A stretch of DNA of 64,000 bases, from contig NZ_BCYU01000006.1 in assembly GCF_001598355.1 (NCBI RefSeq), forward strand, positions 1 to 64,000. The letters run 5' to 3'. This document shows, piece after piece, positions 49,594-58,810 of the stretch. This stretch comes from Sphingomonas asaccharolytica NBRC 15499. Lineage in GTDB: Bacteria; Pseudomonadota; Alphaproteobacteria; Sphingomonadales; Sphingomonadaceae. The notes beneath the pieces are model-generated. The model ran no database searches. It was not told the origin of the DNA and was given only the letters and a program-made list of their open reading frames with translations. The position numbers were made by a program, and so were the translations under genes. Positions within the stretch are counted from its first letter, which is position 1, and each line of letters begins with the position of its first letter.

Positions 49594-51162
49594 ATGGCGC
49601 CGGCACCAGGACCAGACTCGCTGAAGCCAGAATCGTCGACATCCGATCCGCTCAAGGTCGTCATCGTCGGCGGCGGCACCGCCGGCTGGATGGCGGCGTC
49701 GGCGCTGGTCAAGCTGCTGCCCGCGCAAGACTATGCGATCACGCTGATCGAATCGGATGAGATCGGCACGGTCGGCGTCGGCGAAGCGACGCTGCCGCAT
49801 ATCAAGGTATTCAACGACACGCTGGCGATCGACGAGGCGCAATTCATGCGCGAGACCCAGGCCGCCTTCAAGGTCGGCATCGAGTTCGTCGGCTGGGATC
49901 AACCCGGAGAGCGCTACGTCCATCCCTTCGGCACGTTCGGCGAGCCTTGGGCGGGGGTCGATTTCCAGCATCACTGGGCTCGCGCATACGCCGCCGGCCG
50001 CGCGTCCGAGCTGCACGATTATTCGTTCGCGATCGCCGCGTGCCGCAACAATGCGTTCGAATTTCCCAACGAAGACCCCAAGTCGATCCGCGCGACCTAC
50101 GCTTACGCTTATCATTTCGACGCCGGGCTCTACGCGCAATTCCTGCGCCGCTGGGCTATGCCGCTCGGCGTCACGCGCATCGAGGGCAAGGTGGTCGACG
50201 TCGCGCGCGACGCCGCCAGCGGCCATGTCGCGTCGTTGACGCTCGCCTCGGGCACGACGATCGCCGGCGACCTGTTCATCGACTGTTCGGGATTCCGCTC
50301 GCTGCTGGTCGGCGGGACGATGGACGTCGGCTGGCAGGACTGGGGCCATTGGCTGCCGTGCGACCGCGCGCTCGCCGTTCCCAATATGCGTGCCGAGCCG
50401 TTGCTCCCCTTCACCCGGCTGACCGCGCAGGAAGCGGGTTGGACGTGGCGGATCGGGCTGCAGCACCGCACCGGCAACGGCTATGTCTTTTCCAGCCGCT
50501 TCACCGACGAGGAGCGCGCGCGCGATGTGCTATTGGGGGCGCTCGACGCGCCGCCGCTCGGCGAGCCGCGGCTGCTGCGGTTCCAGGCCGGACGCCGCGC
50601 CGCCGCCTGGGCGGGCAATTGCGTCGCGGTCGGGCTCGCCAGCGGTTTTCTCGAGCCGCTGGAATCCACCTCGATCTTCCTGATCCAGGCCGCGGTGATG
50701 GACCTGATCGGGCTGATGCCGACACGGCGCAGCGGAATCGATCCGCGGCTGGCGGCCGAATATAACCGGCTCTTCGAGGTGCATTACGATCGCACCCGCG
50801 ACTTCCTGGTGCTCCACTACACCGCCAACCGACGGCACGGGCAGCCGTTATGGGACCATGTCCGCAACATGGAACTGCCCGAGAGCCTGGCTCACAAGAT
50901 CGCCTTGTTCCGCGCGTCCGCCGCCGCACCCGATTACCGCTACGGCCTGTTCTCGCGCGATAGCTGGCTCGCGGTGCTGGTCGGCCAGGGCGTGCTGCCC
51001 GCCGCCTGGAACCCGCTGGCCGAGGCGGTCCCGCTCGACGATCTCGCGGCCAGGCTCGCCGATCTTAAATACCGGATCGAGGTCAATGCGGCCGACATGA
51101 CTGGGCATGGCGACTTCATCCGATCCTATTGCCCCGCTCCCGCGCTGGAGCCGGCGGCATGA
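49594..51162 (+). CDS. Flavin-dependent halogenase-family protein, second copy
   Basis: This 522-residue protein carries a 20-residue N-terminal extension, then GGGTAGW (26-32), VGVGEATLPHI, a Lys93 in the PrnA Lys79 position (AAFKVGIEF) and EPLEST. The WxWxIP motif reads WTWRIGL, with Gly for Pro. FAD binding and hypohalite chemistry should be possible; the changed motif, which normally helps exclude monooxygenase activity, makes true halogenation less certain. It follows the TBDR and shares a 4-nt overlap with the next gene. Confidence 0.85.
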   Translation: MAPAPGPDSLKPESSTSDPLKVVIVGGGTAGWMAASALVKLLPAQDYAITLIESDEIGTVGVGEATLPHIKVFNDTLAIDEAQFMRETQAAFKVGIEFVGWDQPGERYVHPFGTFGEPWAGVDFQHHWARAYAAGRASELHDYSFAIAACRNNAFEFPNEDPKSIRATYAYAYHFDAGLYAQFLRRWAMPLGVTRIEGKVVDVARDAASGHVASLTLASGTTIAGDLFIDCSGFRSLLVGGTMDVGWQDWGHWLPCDRALAVPNMRAEPLLPFTRLTAQEAGWTWRIGLQHRTGNGYVFSSRFTDEERARDVLLGALDAPPLGEPRLLRFQAGRRAAAWAGNCVAVGLASGFLEPLESTSIFLIQAAVMDLIGLMPTRRSGIDPRLAAEYNRLFEVHYDRTRDFLVLHYTANRRHGQPLWDHVRNMELPESLAHKIALFRASAAAPDYRYGLFSRDSWLAVLVGQGVLPAAWNPLAEAVPLDDLAARLADLKYRIEVNAADMTGHGDFIRSYCPAPALEPAA

Positions 51163-52640
51163 GCGCGCGCGTCCAGAACTTCGTCCTGCTCGGCCGCGAC
51201 GCGCCTTTGTGGCTCGCGGCCAGCGTGCTCCAGGCCGCGCTCAAGCCGGCCGGCGTCGCGGTTACCGTGATCGAGCTGCCGAGCCTGCTCCATGTCAGCG
51301 ACGTCTATGCGACGCTGCCCGGGATCGAGGCACTCCACACGCGACTCCGGCTGGACGAAGCCGGCCTGCTCCGCGCGAGCGGCGGCGCCTTTTCGCTCGG
51401 GCAGAATATCCGCGACATGCTCGGCGGCCACGGCCACTTCCTCAACGCTTATGGCGCCTATGGCACGCCGATCGAGGGCAACGACTTCTTCCCTTATTGG
51501 GCGAAGGCACGCGAACTTGGGCTCGACGTCGCGCTCGAGCAATTCTCGCTGACTGCCGCCGCCGCGCGCCAGGGCCGGGTGATGATCCCCGACGAAGCGA
51601 GCGAAGCCTATGGCCGCGCCGATTACGGCTATCACCTGCCCGCCATCGCTTATGCCGCCGGGCTGAAGAATGTGGCATCGCGGATCGGCGTGGCGATGCG
51701 CACCGCCAACCATATCGCGATCGAGCGCGGCGACGACGGCGACATCGCGGCACTGGTCGCCGATGGCGAGCGCATTGCGGGCGAGCTGTTCGTCGATGTG
51801 ACCGGCAGCGATGCCGCGCTGATCGGCAAGACGCTCGGGATCGACCAGCAAAGCTGGCGTGCGCATTTTCCGGCCGACCGCGTGTTCGCGGCCCGCGCGC
51901 AACCCTTCGCGCCGATCCCGACCTATGCCGAGCTGCGCGCCTGGCAGCCCGGCTGGGCAACGCTTTACCCGACCCAGACAGCGACCCATGTGATCCACGC
52001 CTTTTCGAGCGCGCTGACCGAACCCGAGGACGCGCTGGCCCGGCTCGGTGCCGCGGCCGGGCTGGCGCTCGGCGATGCGGTCCTGCGGCCGTCCGATCCC
52101 GGGCGACGCGAGCAGGCCTGGGCGCATAATTGCGTCGCGATCGGCTCTGCGGCCTGCGCGCTCGACCCGATCCACAATCTCGACCTCATTGCGGTCCAGC
52201 TCGGGTTGATCACCTTACTGACCTATTTCCCGACCGGGCAGGACGTCGCCCCGAGCCGCGACGAATATAACCGCCTGATGCGATCGTCGTTCGAGCGGCT
52301 GCGCGACTATCAGGCCGCTTTCTACGTGCTCGCGCCCTATCCCGGGCTGTTCTGGGACAGCGGGCGCGCGGCGCCACAACCGCCCGAACTCGCGCATATC
52401 GTCGCGACCTTCCGCGCGCGCGGTGAGGTGCCGCCGATGGAGGACGACAGCATCCCGACCGACAATTGGCGGGCGCTGCTGATCGGTCTGGGCGTCACGC
52501 CCGAAAGCTATCCGCCGCGGATCGACGCGACATCGCCCGACACCGTCAAGGCGCAGTTCCGCACGATGCTCGGCTTCGTCAGGGACGCGGTGCTGCGCCA
52601 GCCGACGCATGCTCAGGCGCTGGGGACGGCCAATGGTTGA
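51159..52640 (+). CDS. Degenerate halogenase paralog lacking FAD and catalytic motifs
   Basis: This 493-residue protein aligns by eye with its neighbour along the length but has lost the key residues. The FAD loop is LLGRDAPLW in place of GGGTAGW, the VGVGE segment is SDVYATLPG, the catalytic Lys is Ser79 (GGAFSLGQN), WxWxIP is not present (PGWATLYPTQ), and EPLEST is replaced by LDPIHNLDL. The frame is intact, so it is probably kept for another role, such as a partner of the active copy or a binding protein. Overlaps of 4 nt upstream (ATGA) and 8 nt downstream keep it in the operon. Confidence 0.8.
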   Translation: MSARVQNFVLLGRDAPLWLAASVLQAALKPAGVAVTVIELPSLLHVSDVYATLPGIEALHTRLRLDEAGLLRASGGAFSLGQNIRDMLGGHGHFLNAYGAYGTPIEGNDFFPYWAKARELGLDVALEQFSLTAAAARQGRVMIPDEASEAYGRADYGYHLPAIAYAAGLKNVASRIGVAMRTANHIAIERGDDGDIAALVADGERIAGELFVDVTGSDAALIGKTLGIDQQSWRAHFPADRVFAARAQPFAPIPTYAELRAWQPGWATLYPTQTATHVIHAFSSALTEPEDALARLGAAAGLALGDAVLRPSDPGRREQAWAHNCVAIGSAACALDPIHNLDLIAVQLGLITLLTYFPTGQDVAPSRDEYNRLMRSSFERLRDYQAAFYVLAPYPGLFWDSGRAAPQPPELAHIVATFRARGEVPPMEDDSIPTDNWRALLIGLGVTPESYPPRIDATSPDTVKAQFRTMLGFVRDAVLRQPTHAQALGTANG

Positions 52641-53661
52641 GCTCGTCCGCCTGGCGCGCGATCCCGCCGCGCTCGACAGCCTACCGCGCGTCGAGAAACG
52701 CGGCGTGACCGGTGCGGAGGACTTCGCCGCGATCGTCGCCGCGGGCGAACCGGTGATCGTCCAACGGCTGTTCGACACCTGGCCCGCGCTGGCGGCTGGT
52801 ATGCAGGGACCAGCGACGCTCGGCGCCTATTTCCGTCGCCTCGATCGCGGCGTGCCGGTGCCCGTCATGGAAGCGCCCGCGCGACACAAGGGGCAATTCG
52901 CCTACGGCCCCGATCTGCGCGAATTCACCTTCACCAAGCGTCAGGCGCCGCTCGGTGCCACACTAGATCGCATCGAGAGCCTGATCGGCCAGCCCAGTGC
53001 GCCGACGCTGGCGATCCAGATGCTGCGGCTCGACCAGGTGATGCCCGATTTTGTCGAGCACAACCCGATGCCGCTGCTCCCCGGGATCGGCCCGCGGCTG
53101 TGGCTGGGCGGCGCGGTGCACACGCGCACGCACAACGATCGCGACCACAACCTCGCCTGCGTGATCGCCGGGCGGCGGCGCTTCGTGCTGTTCCCGCCCG
53201 ATCAGGTGAGCAACCTGTATATCGGCCCGCCCGACAATCCCCCGCCCTTGTCGCTGGTCGATCCCGAAGCGCCCGATGTCGCGCGCTTCCCGCGTTACGC
53301 CGACGCGATCGCCGCCGCGCGCGTCGCCTTTCTCGAGCCGGGCGAGGCGCTCTTCATGCCGCGCTATTGGTGGCACCACGTCACCTCGCTCGATCCCTAC
53401 AATGCGATGGTCAATTACTGGTGGGGCGGCAGCGACGAGCCCAATGACGCCTTCCTGACCGCGCTGCTCGCGTTCCGCGATCTGCCGCAGGGCGAGCGCG
53501 ATTACTGGCGCGAGATGATCGCCGCCTATGTCTTCGGCGAGCGCGGCGATGTCACGTCGCACCTCCCGCCGCTGCTCCGCGGGCCGCTCGGCTCGATGTC
53601 TCCATCCGCCCGTGCGGCGCTGCGCCAGCAGCTTCGCACCGCTTTGCTCAAATCCTCCTGA
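52633..53661 (+). CDS. JmjC/cupin-like oxygenase, second copy
   Basis: This 342-residue protein has a JmjC-type cupin with probable iron ligands His167-Asn-Asp169 (HTRTHNDRDHN) and His248 or His249 (RYWWHHVTSLD), and GRRRFVLFPPDQVSNLYIGP between them. It is a paralog of the gene at 40475, with the same C-terminal HLPPLLRGPLGSM element. It overlaps the degenerate halogenase by 8 nt. The target is unknown; there is no SapC gene in this copy of the cluster. Confidence 0.85.
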   Translation: MVELVRLARDPAALDSLPRVEKRGVTGAEDFAAIVAAGEPVIVQRLFDTWPALAAGMQGPATLGAYFRRLDRGVPVPVMEAPARHKGQFAYGPDLREFTFTKRQAPLGATLDRIESLIGQPSAPTLAIQMLRLDQVMPDFVEHNPMPLLPGIGPRLWLGGAVHTRTHNDRDHNLACVIAGRRRFVLFPPDQVSNLYIGPPDNPPPLSLVDPEAPDVARFPRYADAIAAARVAFLEPGEALFMPRYWWHHVTSLDPYNAMVNYWWGGSDEPNDAFLTALLAFRDLPQGERDYWREMIAAYVFGERGDVTSHLPPLLRGPLGSMSPSARAALRQQLRTALLKSS

Positions 53662-53682
53662 CTCTCCCCAAGGAAAGACCCG

Positions 53683-55704
53683 ATGATCCTTCGCTCGCTT
53701 GCCCTGATCGCCGCGCTCGGCTGGACCGCCTCGGCCGCGGCCGCCACGCGCGAATGCGCGCAATCGCCGGGCAAGGTGATCGAGGTTTGCGTGTGGGTCG
53801 ACAACGGCCAGGCGCTCTACGAAGTCTCGCGCAAGGGCAATGTCGTGCTAGCGCCATCCGAGCTCGGGCTGACGTTCAAGGGCGAGACCGCGGCGCGCTA
53901 CACCGCGATCGGCAATCCGCGCCGCGCTACCTCCAACACCAGCTGGGAACAGCCCTGGGGCGAAGAGCGCGTGATCCGCGACAATCACACCCAGCTGACC
54001 GTGACGCTGAGCGGCGACACCGCGCTCAACAAGGCGGTCGATGTCACCTTCCGACTGTTCGATGACGGCTTCGGCTTCCGCTACGATTATGCCGGCATCC
54101 CCGCTGGACAGGAGGTCGCGGTCACCGCAGAGCGGACGCAATTCCATACGCTCGGCGCCTATCAGGCCTGGTGGTATCAAGGCCTTGGCCAGGAACGCGA
54201 CGAGTATCTCTATACCCAGACCGACGCGCGCCGCATCACCCTGGCCGAGACGCCGCTGACGATGAAGGGCGCCAACGGCCTCTACCTCTCGTTCCACGAA
54301 GCGGCGATGATCGATTTCCCGTCGATGCTGCTGCAGGGCAATGGCGAAGGCACGTTGACCGCCTGGCTGATGCCGTGGCCCGACGGCACGCTGGTGAAGA
54401 AGACCGGCGCCTTCACCACGCCGTGGCGGACGGTGCTGATCGGCGCGACGCCGGGCGCGCTGGCCGACAGCCGGATCGAGCTCAACCTCAACGAGCCGAG
54501 CAAGATCCCCGACATCCAGAAGTGGTTCACCCCCGGCAAGTTCGTCGGCGTGTGGTGGGAAATGCATCTCGACAAGACCACCTGGTCGAGCGGCATGCGG
54601 CACGGTGCCACCACCGCCAATGTCGAGCGCTATATCGACTTCGCCGCCAAATATGGGTTCAGCGGGGTGCTGGTCGAGGGCTGGAATCTGGGCTGGGATG
54701 GCGACTGGATCGCCAATGGCGACAAGTTCAGTTTCACCAAGCCCTATCCCGATTTCGACATCGCCGCGATCACTGCCTATGCCAAGTCGAAGGGCGTCCA
54801 GCTGATCGGGCATAACGAGACCGGCGGCGGCGTGGTCAATTACGAAAACCAGCTCGACGACGCGATGAAATTCTACAGCAGCTATGGCGTGCGCTCGGTG
54901 AAGACGGGCTACGTCCGCCACGCCGGCGACATCCTCGACCGCGACGGCAAGGGCGAATGGTTCGCCGGCCAGTTCATGGTCCGCCACAATCTGCTCGTCG
55001 CCGAAACCGCCGCCAAATATCGCATCGCGATCGACGCGCACGAGCCGGTCAAGGATACGGGCCTCCGCCGTACCTGGCCCAACATGATCGCCCGCGAAGG
55101 CGCGCGCGGACAGGAATACAACGCCTGGGGCGTGCCGACCAATCCGCCCGAGCACCTCACCATCATCCCGTTTACGCGCATGCTTGGCGGGCCGATGGAT
55201 TTCACCCCCGGCATCTTCGACGTCGCGCACGGCAAGGACGACGTGACGCGGCGCGTACAGTCGACCATCGCCACGCAACTGGCCGAGTACGTCGTGCTTT
55301 ACAGTCCGATCCAGATGGCCGCCGATTTGCCCGAGAATTACGAGAAGAATCTGGGCGCGTTCCAGTTCATTCGCGACGTGCCGACCGATTGGGAAGTGAC
55401 GAAGACGCTGCAGTCGGAGATCGGCGATTACGTCGTCGTCGCGCGCCAGCCGCGCGGTGGGCAGGACTGGTTCCTGGGCGCGATCACCGACGAGAATGGG
55501 CGGTCGCTCAAGCAACCGCTGACCTTCCTTGCGCCGGGCAAGAAGTATGAGGCGCAGATCTATCGCGATGGGCCGAATGCCGATTACCGGGTCAATCCGC
55601 TGGCGATCACCATCGAGAAGAAGGTGGTGACATCAAAGGATGTGCTTACGCTCGACCTGGCGCCCGGCGGCGGCACGGCGATAAGGTTTCGCTTGATCGG
55701 ATAG
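53683..55704 (+). CDS. Exported GH97 alpha-glucosidase (SusB-like)
   Basis: This 673-residue protein has a signal peptide ending near SAAAA. An N-terminal beta-sandwich contains SNTSWEQPWGEER. The TIM barrel has VGVWWEMHLDKTTWS, GFSGVLVEGWN and the acidic residues Glu379 (GHNETGGG), Glu454 (DAHEPVKDTG) and Glu478 (GQEYNAWG). The 24-residue spacing of the last two equals that of Glu508 and Glu532 in Bacteroides SusB, so an inverting, calcium-dependent alpha-glucosidase is expected. A C-terminal beta domain follows. It should release glucose from maltodextrins in the periplasm and is the last gene of the rightward operon. Confidence 0.92.
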   Translation: MILRSLALIAALGWTASAAAATRECAQSPGKVIEVCVWVDNGQALYEVSRKGNVVLAPSELGLTFKGETAARYTAIGNPRRATSNTSWEQPWGEERVIRDNHTQLTVTLSGDTALNKAVDVTFRLFDDGFGFRYDYAGIPAGQEVAVTAERTQFHTLGAYQAWWYQGLGQERDEYLYTQTDARRITLAETPLTMKGANGLYLSFHEAAMIDFPSMLLQGNGEGTLTAWLMPWPDGTLVKKTGAFTTPWRTVLIGATPGALADSRIELNLNEPSKIPDIQKWFTPGKFVGVWWEMHLDKTTWSSGMRHGATTANVERYIDFAAKYGFSGVLVEGWNLGWDGDWIANGDKFSFTKPYPDFDIAAITAYAKSKGVQLIGHNETGGGVVNYENQLDDAMKFYSSYGVRSVKTGYVRHAGDILDRDGKGEWFAGQFMVRHNLLVAETAAKYRIAIDAHEPVKDTGLRRTWPNMIAREGARGQEYNAWGVPTNPPEHLTIIPFTRMLGGPMDFTPGIFDVAHGKDDVTRRVQSTIATQLAEYVVLYSPIQMAADLPENYEKNLGAFQFIRDVPTDWEVTKTLQSEIGDYVVVARQPRGGQDWFLGAITDENGRSLKQPLTFLAPGKKYEAQIYRDGPNADYRVNPLAITIEKKVVTSKDVLTLDLAPGGGTAIRFRLIG

Positions 55705-55803
55705 CCGCTAGTTCCATTCCGCGGGGTGAGCGGATCAGTCGAGCTGAGCGCCAGTCAAATCGGAAGGATTCGGCTCAGATGAACTATCGTATCTCTTATG
55801 TAC
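55705..55803. other. Spacer between GH97 and tRNA-Thr
   Basis: This 99-bp stretch after the GH97 stop shows no open gene and only weak inverted repeats. I see no terminator with a T run. The gap on the other side of the tRNA (55880-56018) likewise holds no gene; it must include the tRNA promoter. Confidence 0.3.
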
Positions 55804-55879
55804 TGGTGCCGCCTACAGGACTCGAACCTGTGACCCCCGCATTACGAATGCGATGCTCTACCAGCTGAGCTAAGGCGGC
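55804..55879 (-). tRNA. tRNA-Thr (anticodon CGT)
   Basis: The 76-nt minus-strand sequence folds as a cloverleaf. The acceptor stem is GCCGCCT with AGGCGGC, the discriminator is A and the CCA is encoded. The D arm is AGCTCAGCTGGTAGAGC, the anticodon loop TTCGTAA gives CGT, the variable loop is short, and the T arm has GGTTCGAGTCC. It reads ACG codons. Confidence 0.95.
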
Positions 55880-56018
55880 CCGCGCGCGCCTTCCGGCACG
55901 GCAAGGCGGGGCGCTTATCAGGCTTGTCGGAGACTGACAAGCGCGCCGTCGCGATCGCGCCTTCCAAACCCCCTGGAAATGACGTTTTGTCTGCAGTCGA
56001 TTGCGGGCAGCGCGTACA

Positions 56019-57044
56019 TCAGCCGTTGCTGACCTGTGTACGCTGCAGCACCGAGCGGTAGAGCGCGATATACTCGTCGGCCATGCGGTCGACCGAAAAA
56101 CGCTCGACGGCGCGCTGCCGAACTGTGGCGCGATCCAGTTCCCCGATACGGGCGATCGCGCGAACCGCGCCCTCCGCATCATCGACCAGAAAGCCGGTCC
56201 TATCATGCTCGATCAATTCGCTCATCGAGCCGCGCCGGGTGGCGATGACCGGCGTGCCGCACGCCATCGCCTCGACTACCGACAGGCCGAACGGTTCGTC
56301 GAAATTGATCAGGTGGAGGAGCGTCCGCGCCTTGCCGAGCGCCTGCGCCCGATCGGCGCCGCCCACTGGACCATGATATCGGATTTGGTCGTCGAGTTCG
56401 GGGGCTACCGTCGCGTCGAAATAGGCCTGGTCCTGGACGATGCCGTAGATGTCGAGGTGATGGCCGCTACTGCGCGCCGCGGCGATCGCCTCCTTCGCGC
56501 CCTTGTCGGGATGGATGCGGCCGAAGAATAACAGGCCGTCGCCGCCGTCCCGCTCGAACGGGAATTCGTCCAGCGCGATGCCGTGATGGATGGTGGCGGC
56601 GTAACGCAGCGACGGGTGCCGATCGGCCTCACTGATCGCGACGTAGTGAATGCGATCCTGGAATGGCTGATACATCGGCAGGATGCGCTCGGACGAAAAG
56701 CCGTGGATCGTCGTCACCATCGGCGTGTGCACCAGCGGCGCGAAGGCATGCGCCGGGAAATCCGCCTGATTGTGGATCAGGTCGAAGCGATCGGCCTGCG
56801 CGAACAAATGCGAGAGGTGGCGATATTCCCACACCTTGGCGTCGATCGTCGGGTCCTCCGAATAAGGCGCCGGGACGACGCCGTCGAGTTTGGCCGAGGT
56901 GATGCTGTCCAAAGTCGCGAACAGCGTGACGTCGACCCCTCGCGCGACCAGGGCCTCGGTCAACAGGCTGGTCACCAGCTCCCATGGTCCGTAGTGCCGC
57001 GGCGGGGTACGCCAGGCGATCGGTGCCAGCATCGCGATCTTCAT
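56019..57044 (-). CDS. GT4-family glycosyltransferase
   Basis: This 341-residue GT-B enzyme has an N-terminal MKIAMLAPIAWRTPPRHYGPWE, FDLIHNQADFPAHAF, TTIHGF, and the C-terminal donor site LLFFGRIHPDKGAKEAI, DEPFGLSVVEAMACGTPVIATRRGSMSELI. It transfers a sugar from a nucleotide donor in the cytoplasm; the acceptor is unknown. It overlaps the GH13 gene by 4 nt, so the two are co-translated. The pair could take part in glycogen or trehalose-like metabolism or in making a glucoside; that is open. The ATG at 57044 is the only start fitting the family. Confidence 0.88.
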   Translation of the reverse strand: MKIAMLAPIAWRTPPRHYGPWELVTSLLTEALVARGVDVTLFATLDSITSAKLDGVVPAPYSEDPTIDAKVWEYRHLSHLFAQADRFDLIHNQADFPAHAFAPLVHTPMVTTIHGFSSERILPMYQPFQDRIHYVAISEADRHPSLRYAATIHHGIALDEFPFERDGGDGLLFFGRIHPDKGAKEAIAAARSSGHHLDIYGIVQDQAYFDATVAPELDDQIRYHGPVGGADRAQALGKARTLLHLINFDEPFGLSVVEAMACGTPVIATRRGSMSELIEHDRTGFLVDDAEGAVRAIARIGELDRATVRQRAVERFSVDRMADEYIALYRSVLQRTQVSNG

Positions 57045-58639
57045 GATACGTCCGGGCCATTCAGGCGGAAGGCGATGGCTTCGTTCGGGCGCAGCATGTC
57101 GCCCAGGCTTTCGCGCGGGTGGGTGCCGACCAGCAACTGCGCGGCGGGGTCGAAGTCGAAGGGCAATTTGATCGCGTTGGCGGCGAGGTTGAGCGCCACT
57201 CGCACGCGCTCGCAATCGTCGAACCGGTCATAGACCAGCAGATCGCCGTCCGCCGCGACCAGCTCGAACGCGCCGAGCGCCAGTGCCGACGACTCCCGCC
57301 GGCAGCGCAGCAGCTGACGATAAAGCGACAGCATCGATCCGCTATCCTGCTGCTGGGTCTGAACGTTGCGGAGCGGCCAGTCGTCGTTGAGCGGCAGCCA
57401 GGGCTCGGCAGTACTGAACCCGGCATTGGCCGAGCTGTCCCACGGCATCGGCGTGCGCGAGCGGTCGCGACCGAGGCCCATGCCGGGCTGTCTCAGGTCC
57501 TGGGGATCGCGGATGCGGTCCGGCGGGATTGTCACTTTGCCGATCCCGAGCTCGTCGCCCTGGTACAGAGTCGGCGTGCCGCGCAGTGTCAGCAGCAGCA
57601 TTGCCGCGACGCGTGCCTGTGCCTCGCCCAGCCGCGCGGCGATGCGCGGGGCGTCATGGCTGCCGATCACCCAGTTCGGCCAAGCTCCGTCGGGCAAGGC
57701 GGCTTCATAGGCGCTGATCATCGCGGCGAGCGACTGCGCGTGCCATGGCGCATCGAGCAGCTGGAAATTAAACGGCAGGTGCACTCCCGGCGCGCCGCGG
57801 CCGTAATAATGCATCAGTGTCTCGACCGGCAGGCAAATCTCGCCGACCAGCAGGCGGTCGCCATAACTGTCCGCCAGCGCGCGGAATGCCGCGGCGATGT
57901 CATGGACCTCGGGCTGGTTGGTCGAATGGATCTGCAGCAGCTTGAGCTTCTCGCCCAGCTCGGCGCGGTATTGCGGGTTGAGCGGATTGTCGGGAAGACC
58001 TTCCGCCTTGACCATGTGCCACAGCACGTCGATCCGGAATCCGTCGACCCCGCGCTCCAACCAGAAGCGCAGCACGTCGGTCATCGCCTCGCGCACGGCA
58101 GGGTTGCGCCAGTTGAGGTCGGGCTGCTCTTTCAGGAAAGCGTGCAGATAATATTGCCCGGTCGCCTCGTCCCATTGCCAGGCCGAGCCGCCCATGTCGC
58201 TGATCCAGTTGTTGGGCGGGCCGCCGCCCGGCGCCGGATCGCGCCAGATGTACCAGTCGCGCTTGGGGTTGTCTCGCGACCGCCGGCTCTCGAGGAACCA
58301 GGGATGCTGGTCGGAACTGTGATTGGGGACGAAATCGAGCAACAGCCGGAGGCCGCGCGCATGCGCTGCCGTCAGCAGCCGGTCGAAATCGTCCAGCGTC
58401 CCGAACAAGGGATCGACGCCGCAATAGTCGGCGACGTCATAGCCGAAATCGATCATCGGCGATGGGAAGATCGGCGACAGCCAGATCGCCTCGACGCCGA
58501 GCGCGGCTATATAATCGAGCCGCTGCTCGATCCCGCGCAGATCGCCGACCCCGTCGCCGTCGCTGTCCTGGAACGAGCGTGGATAGACTTGATAGATGAC
58601 GCCGCTTTCCCACCAGGGCGCTTTCCTGGTCGATGTCAC
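57041..58639 (-). CDS. GH13 alpha-glucosidase (oligo-1,6-glucosidase type)
   Basis: This 532-residue cytoplasmic enzyme shows VIYQVYPRSFQDSDGDGVGD, DFVPNHSS (region I), GVDGFRIDV (nucleophile Asp204), LLVGEI (acid Glu267) and VIGSHDAPR (His328, Asp329). GDG-x-GD near residue 28 is the calcium site of this group. It hydrolyses alpha-linked glucose from the ends of imported maltodextrins, completing the path begun by GH97 and the permease. The GTG at 58639 fits the family start. A 26-codon leader frame lies just upstream. It is co-transcribed with the GT4 gene. Confidence 0.92.
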   Translation of the reverse strand: MTSTRKAPWWESGVIYQVYPRSFQDSDGDGVGDLRGIEQRLDYIAALGVEAIWLSPIFPSPMIDFGYDVADYCGVDPLFGTLDDFDRLLTAAHARGLRLLLDFVPNHSSDQHPWFLESRRSRDNPKRDWYIWRDPAPGGGPPNNWISDMGGSAWQWDEATGQYYLHAFLKEQPDLNWRNPAVREAMTDVLRFWLERGVDGFRIDVLWHMVKAEGLPDNPLNPQYRAELGEKLKLLQIHSTNQPEVHDIAAAFRALADSYGDRLLVGEICLPVETLMHYYGRGAPGVHLPFNFQLLDAPWHAQSLAAMISAYEAALPDGAWPNWVIGSHDAPRIAARLGEAQARVAAMLLLTLRGTPTLYQGDELGIGKVTIPPDRIRDPQDLRQPGMGLGRDRSRTPMPWDSSANAGFSTAEPWLPLNDDWPLRNVQTQQQDSGSMLSLYRQLLRCRRESSALALGAFELVAADGDLLVYDRFDDCERVRVALNLAANAIKLPFDFDPAAQLLVGTHPRESLGDMLRPNEAIAFRLNGPDVS

Positions 58640-58643
58640 TTCG

Positions 58644-58724
58644 TCACGCCTTTTCAGCGCCTCTGGAAAGCGGCTGGACGTCGCCCAGCGTCGATAGTGC
58701 CTGGACCTGACGCTGAATGATCAT
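58644..58724 (-). CDS. Possible 26-residue leader peptide before GH13
   Basis: A short frame (MIIQRQVQALSTLGDVQPLS, then six more residues) starts at an ATG preceded by the strong ribosome site AAGGAGT and stops 4 nt before the GH13 GTG. The GH13 gene itself has only a weak ribosome site, so translation of the small frame may help start it. No family is recognised and it may be chance. Confidence 0.35.
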   Translation of the reverse strand: MIIQRQVQALSTLGDVQPLSRGAEKA

Positions 58725-58810
58725 GATCTACTCCTTGGGATCGGGCTAAAAGCTCGAAACTGGCTGCGTGGTTCCGGAAAAGACTCGTTGGTCATCGAGA
58801 TGGGTCGATC

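Noticed and set aside
58750..58810. A GGAAC-N17-GCTT arrangement upstream of the GH13 leader
   Set aside because: The -10 does not match (C/G)GTT, and a sugar operon is not an expected EcfG target; not counted with the stress promoters.
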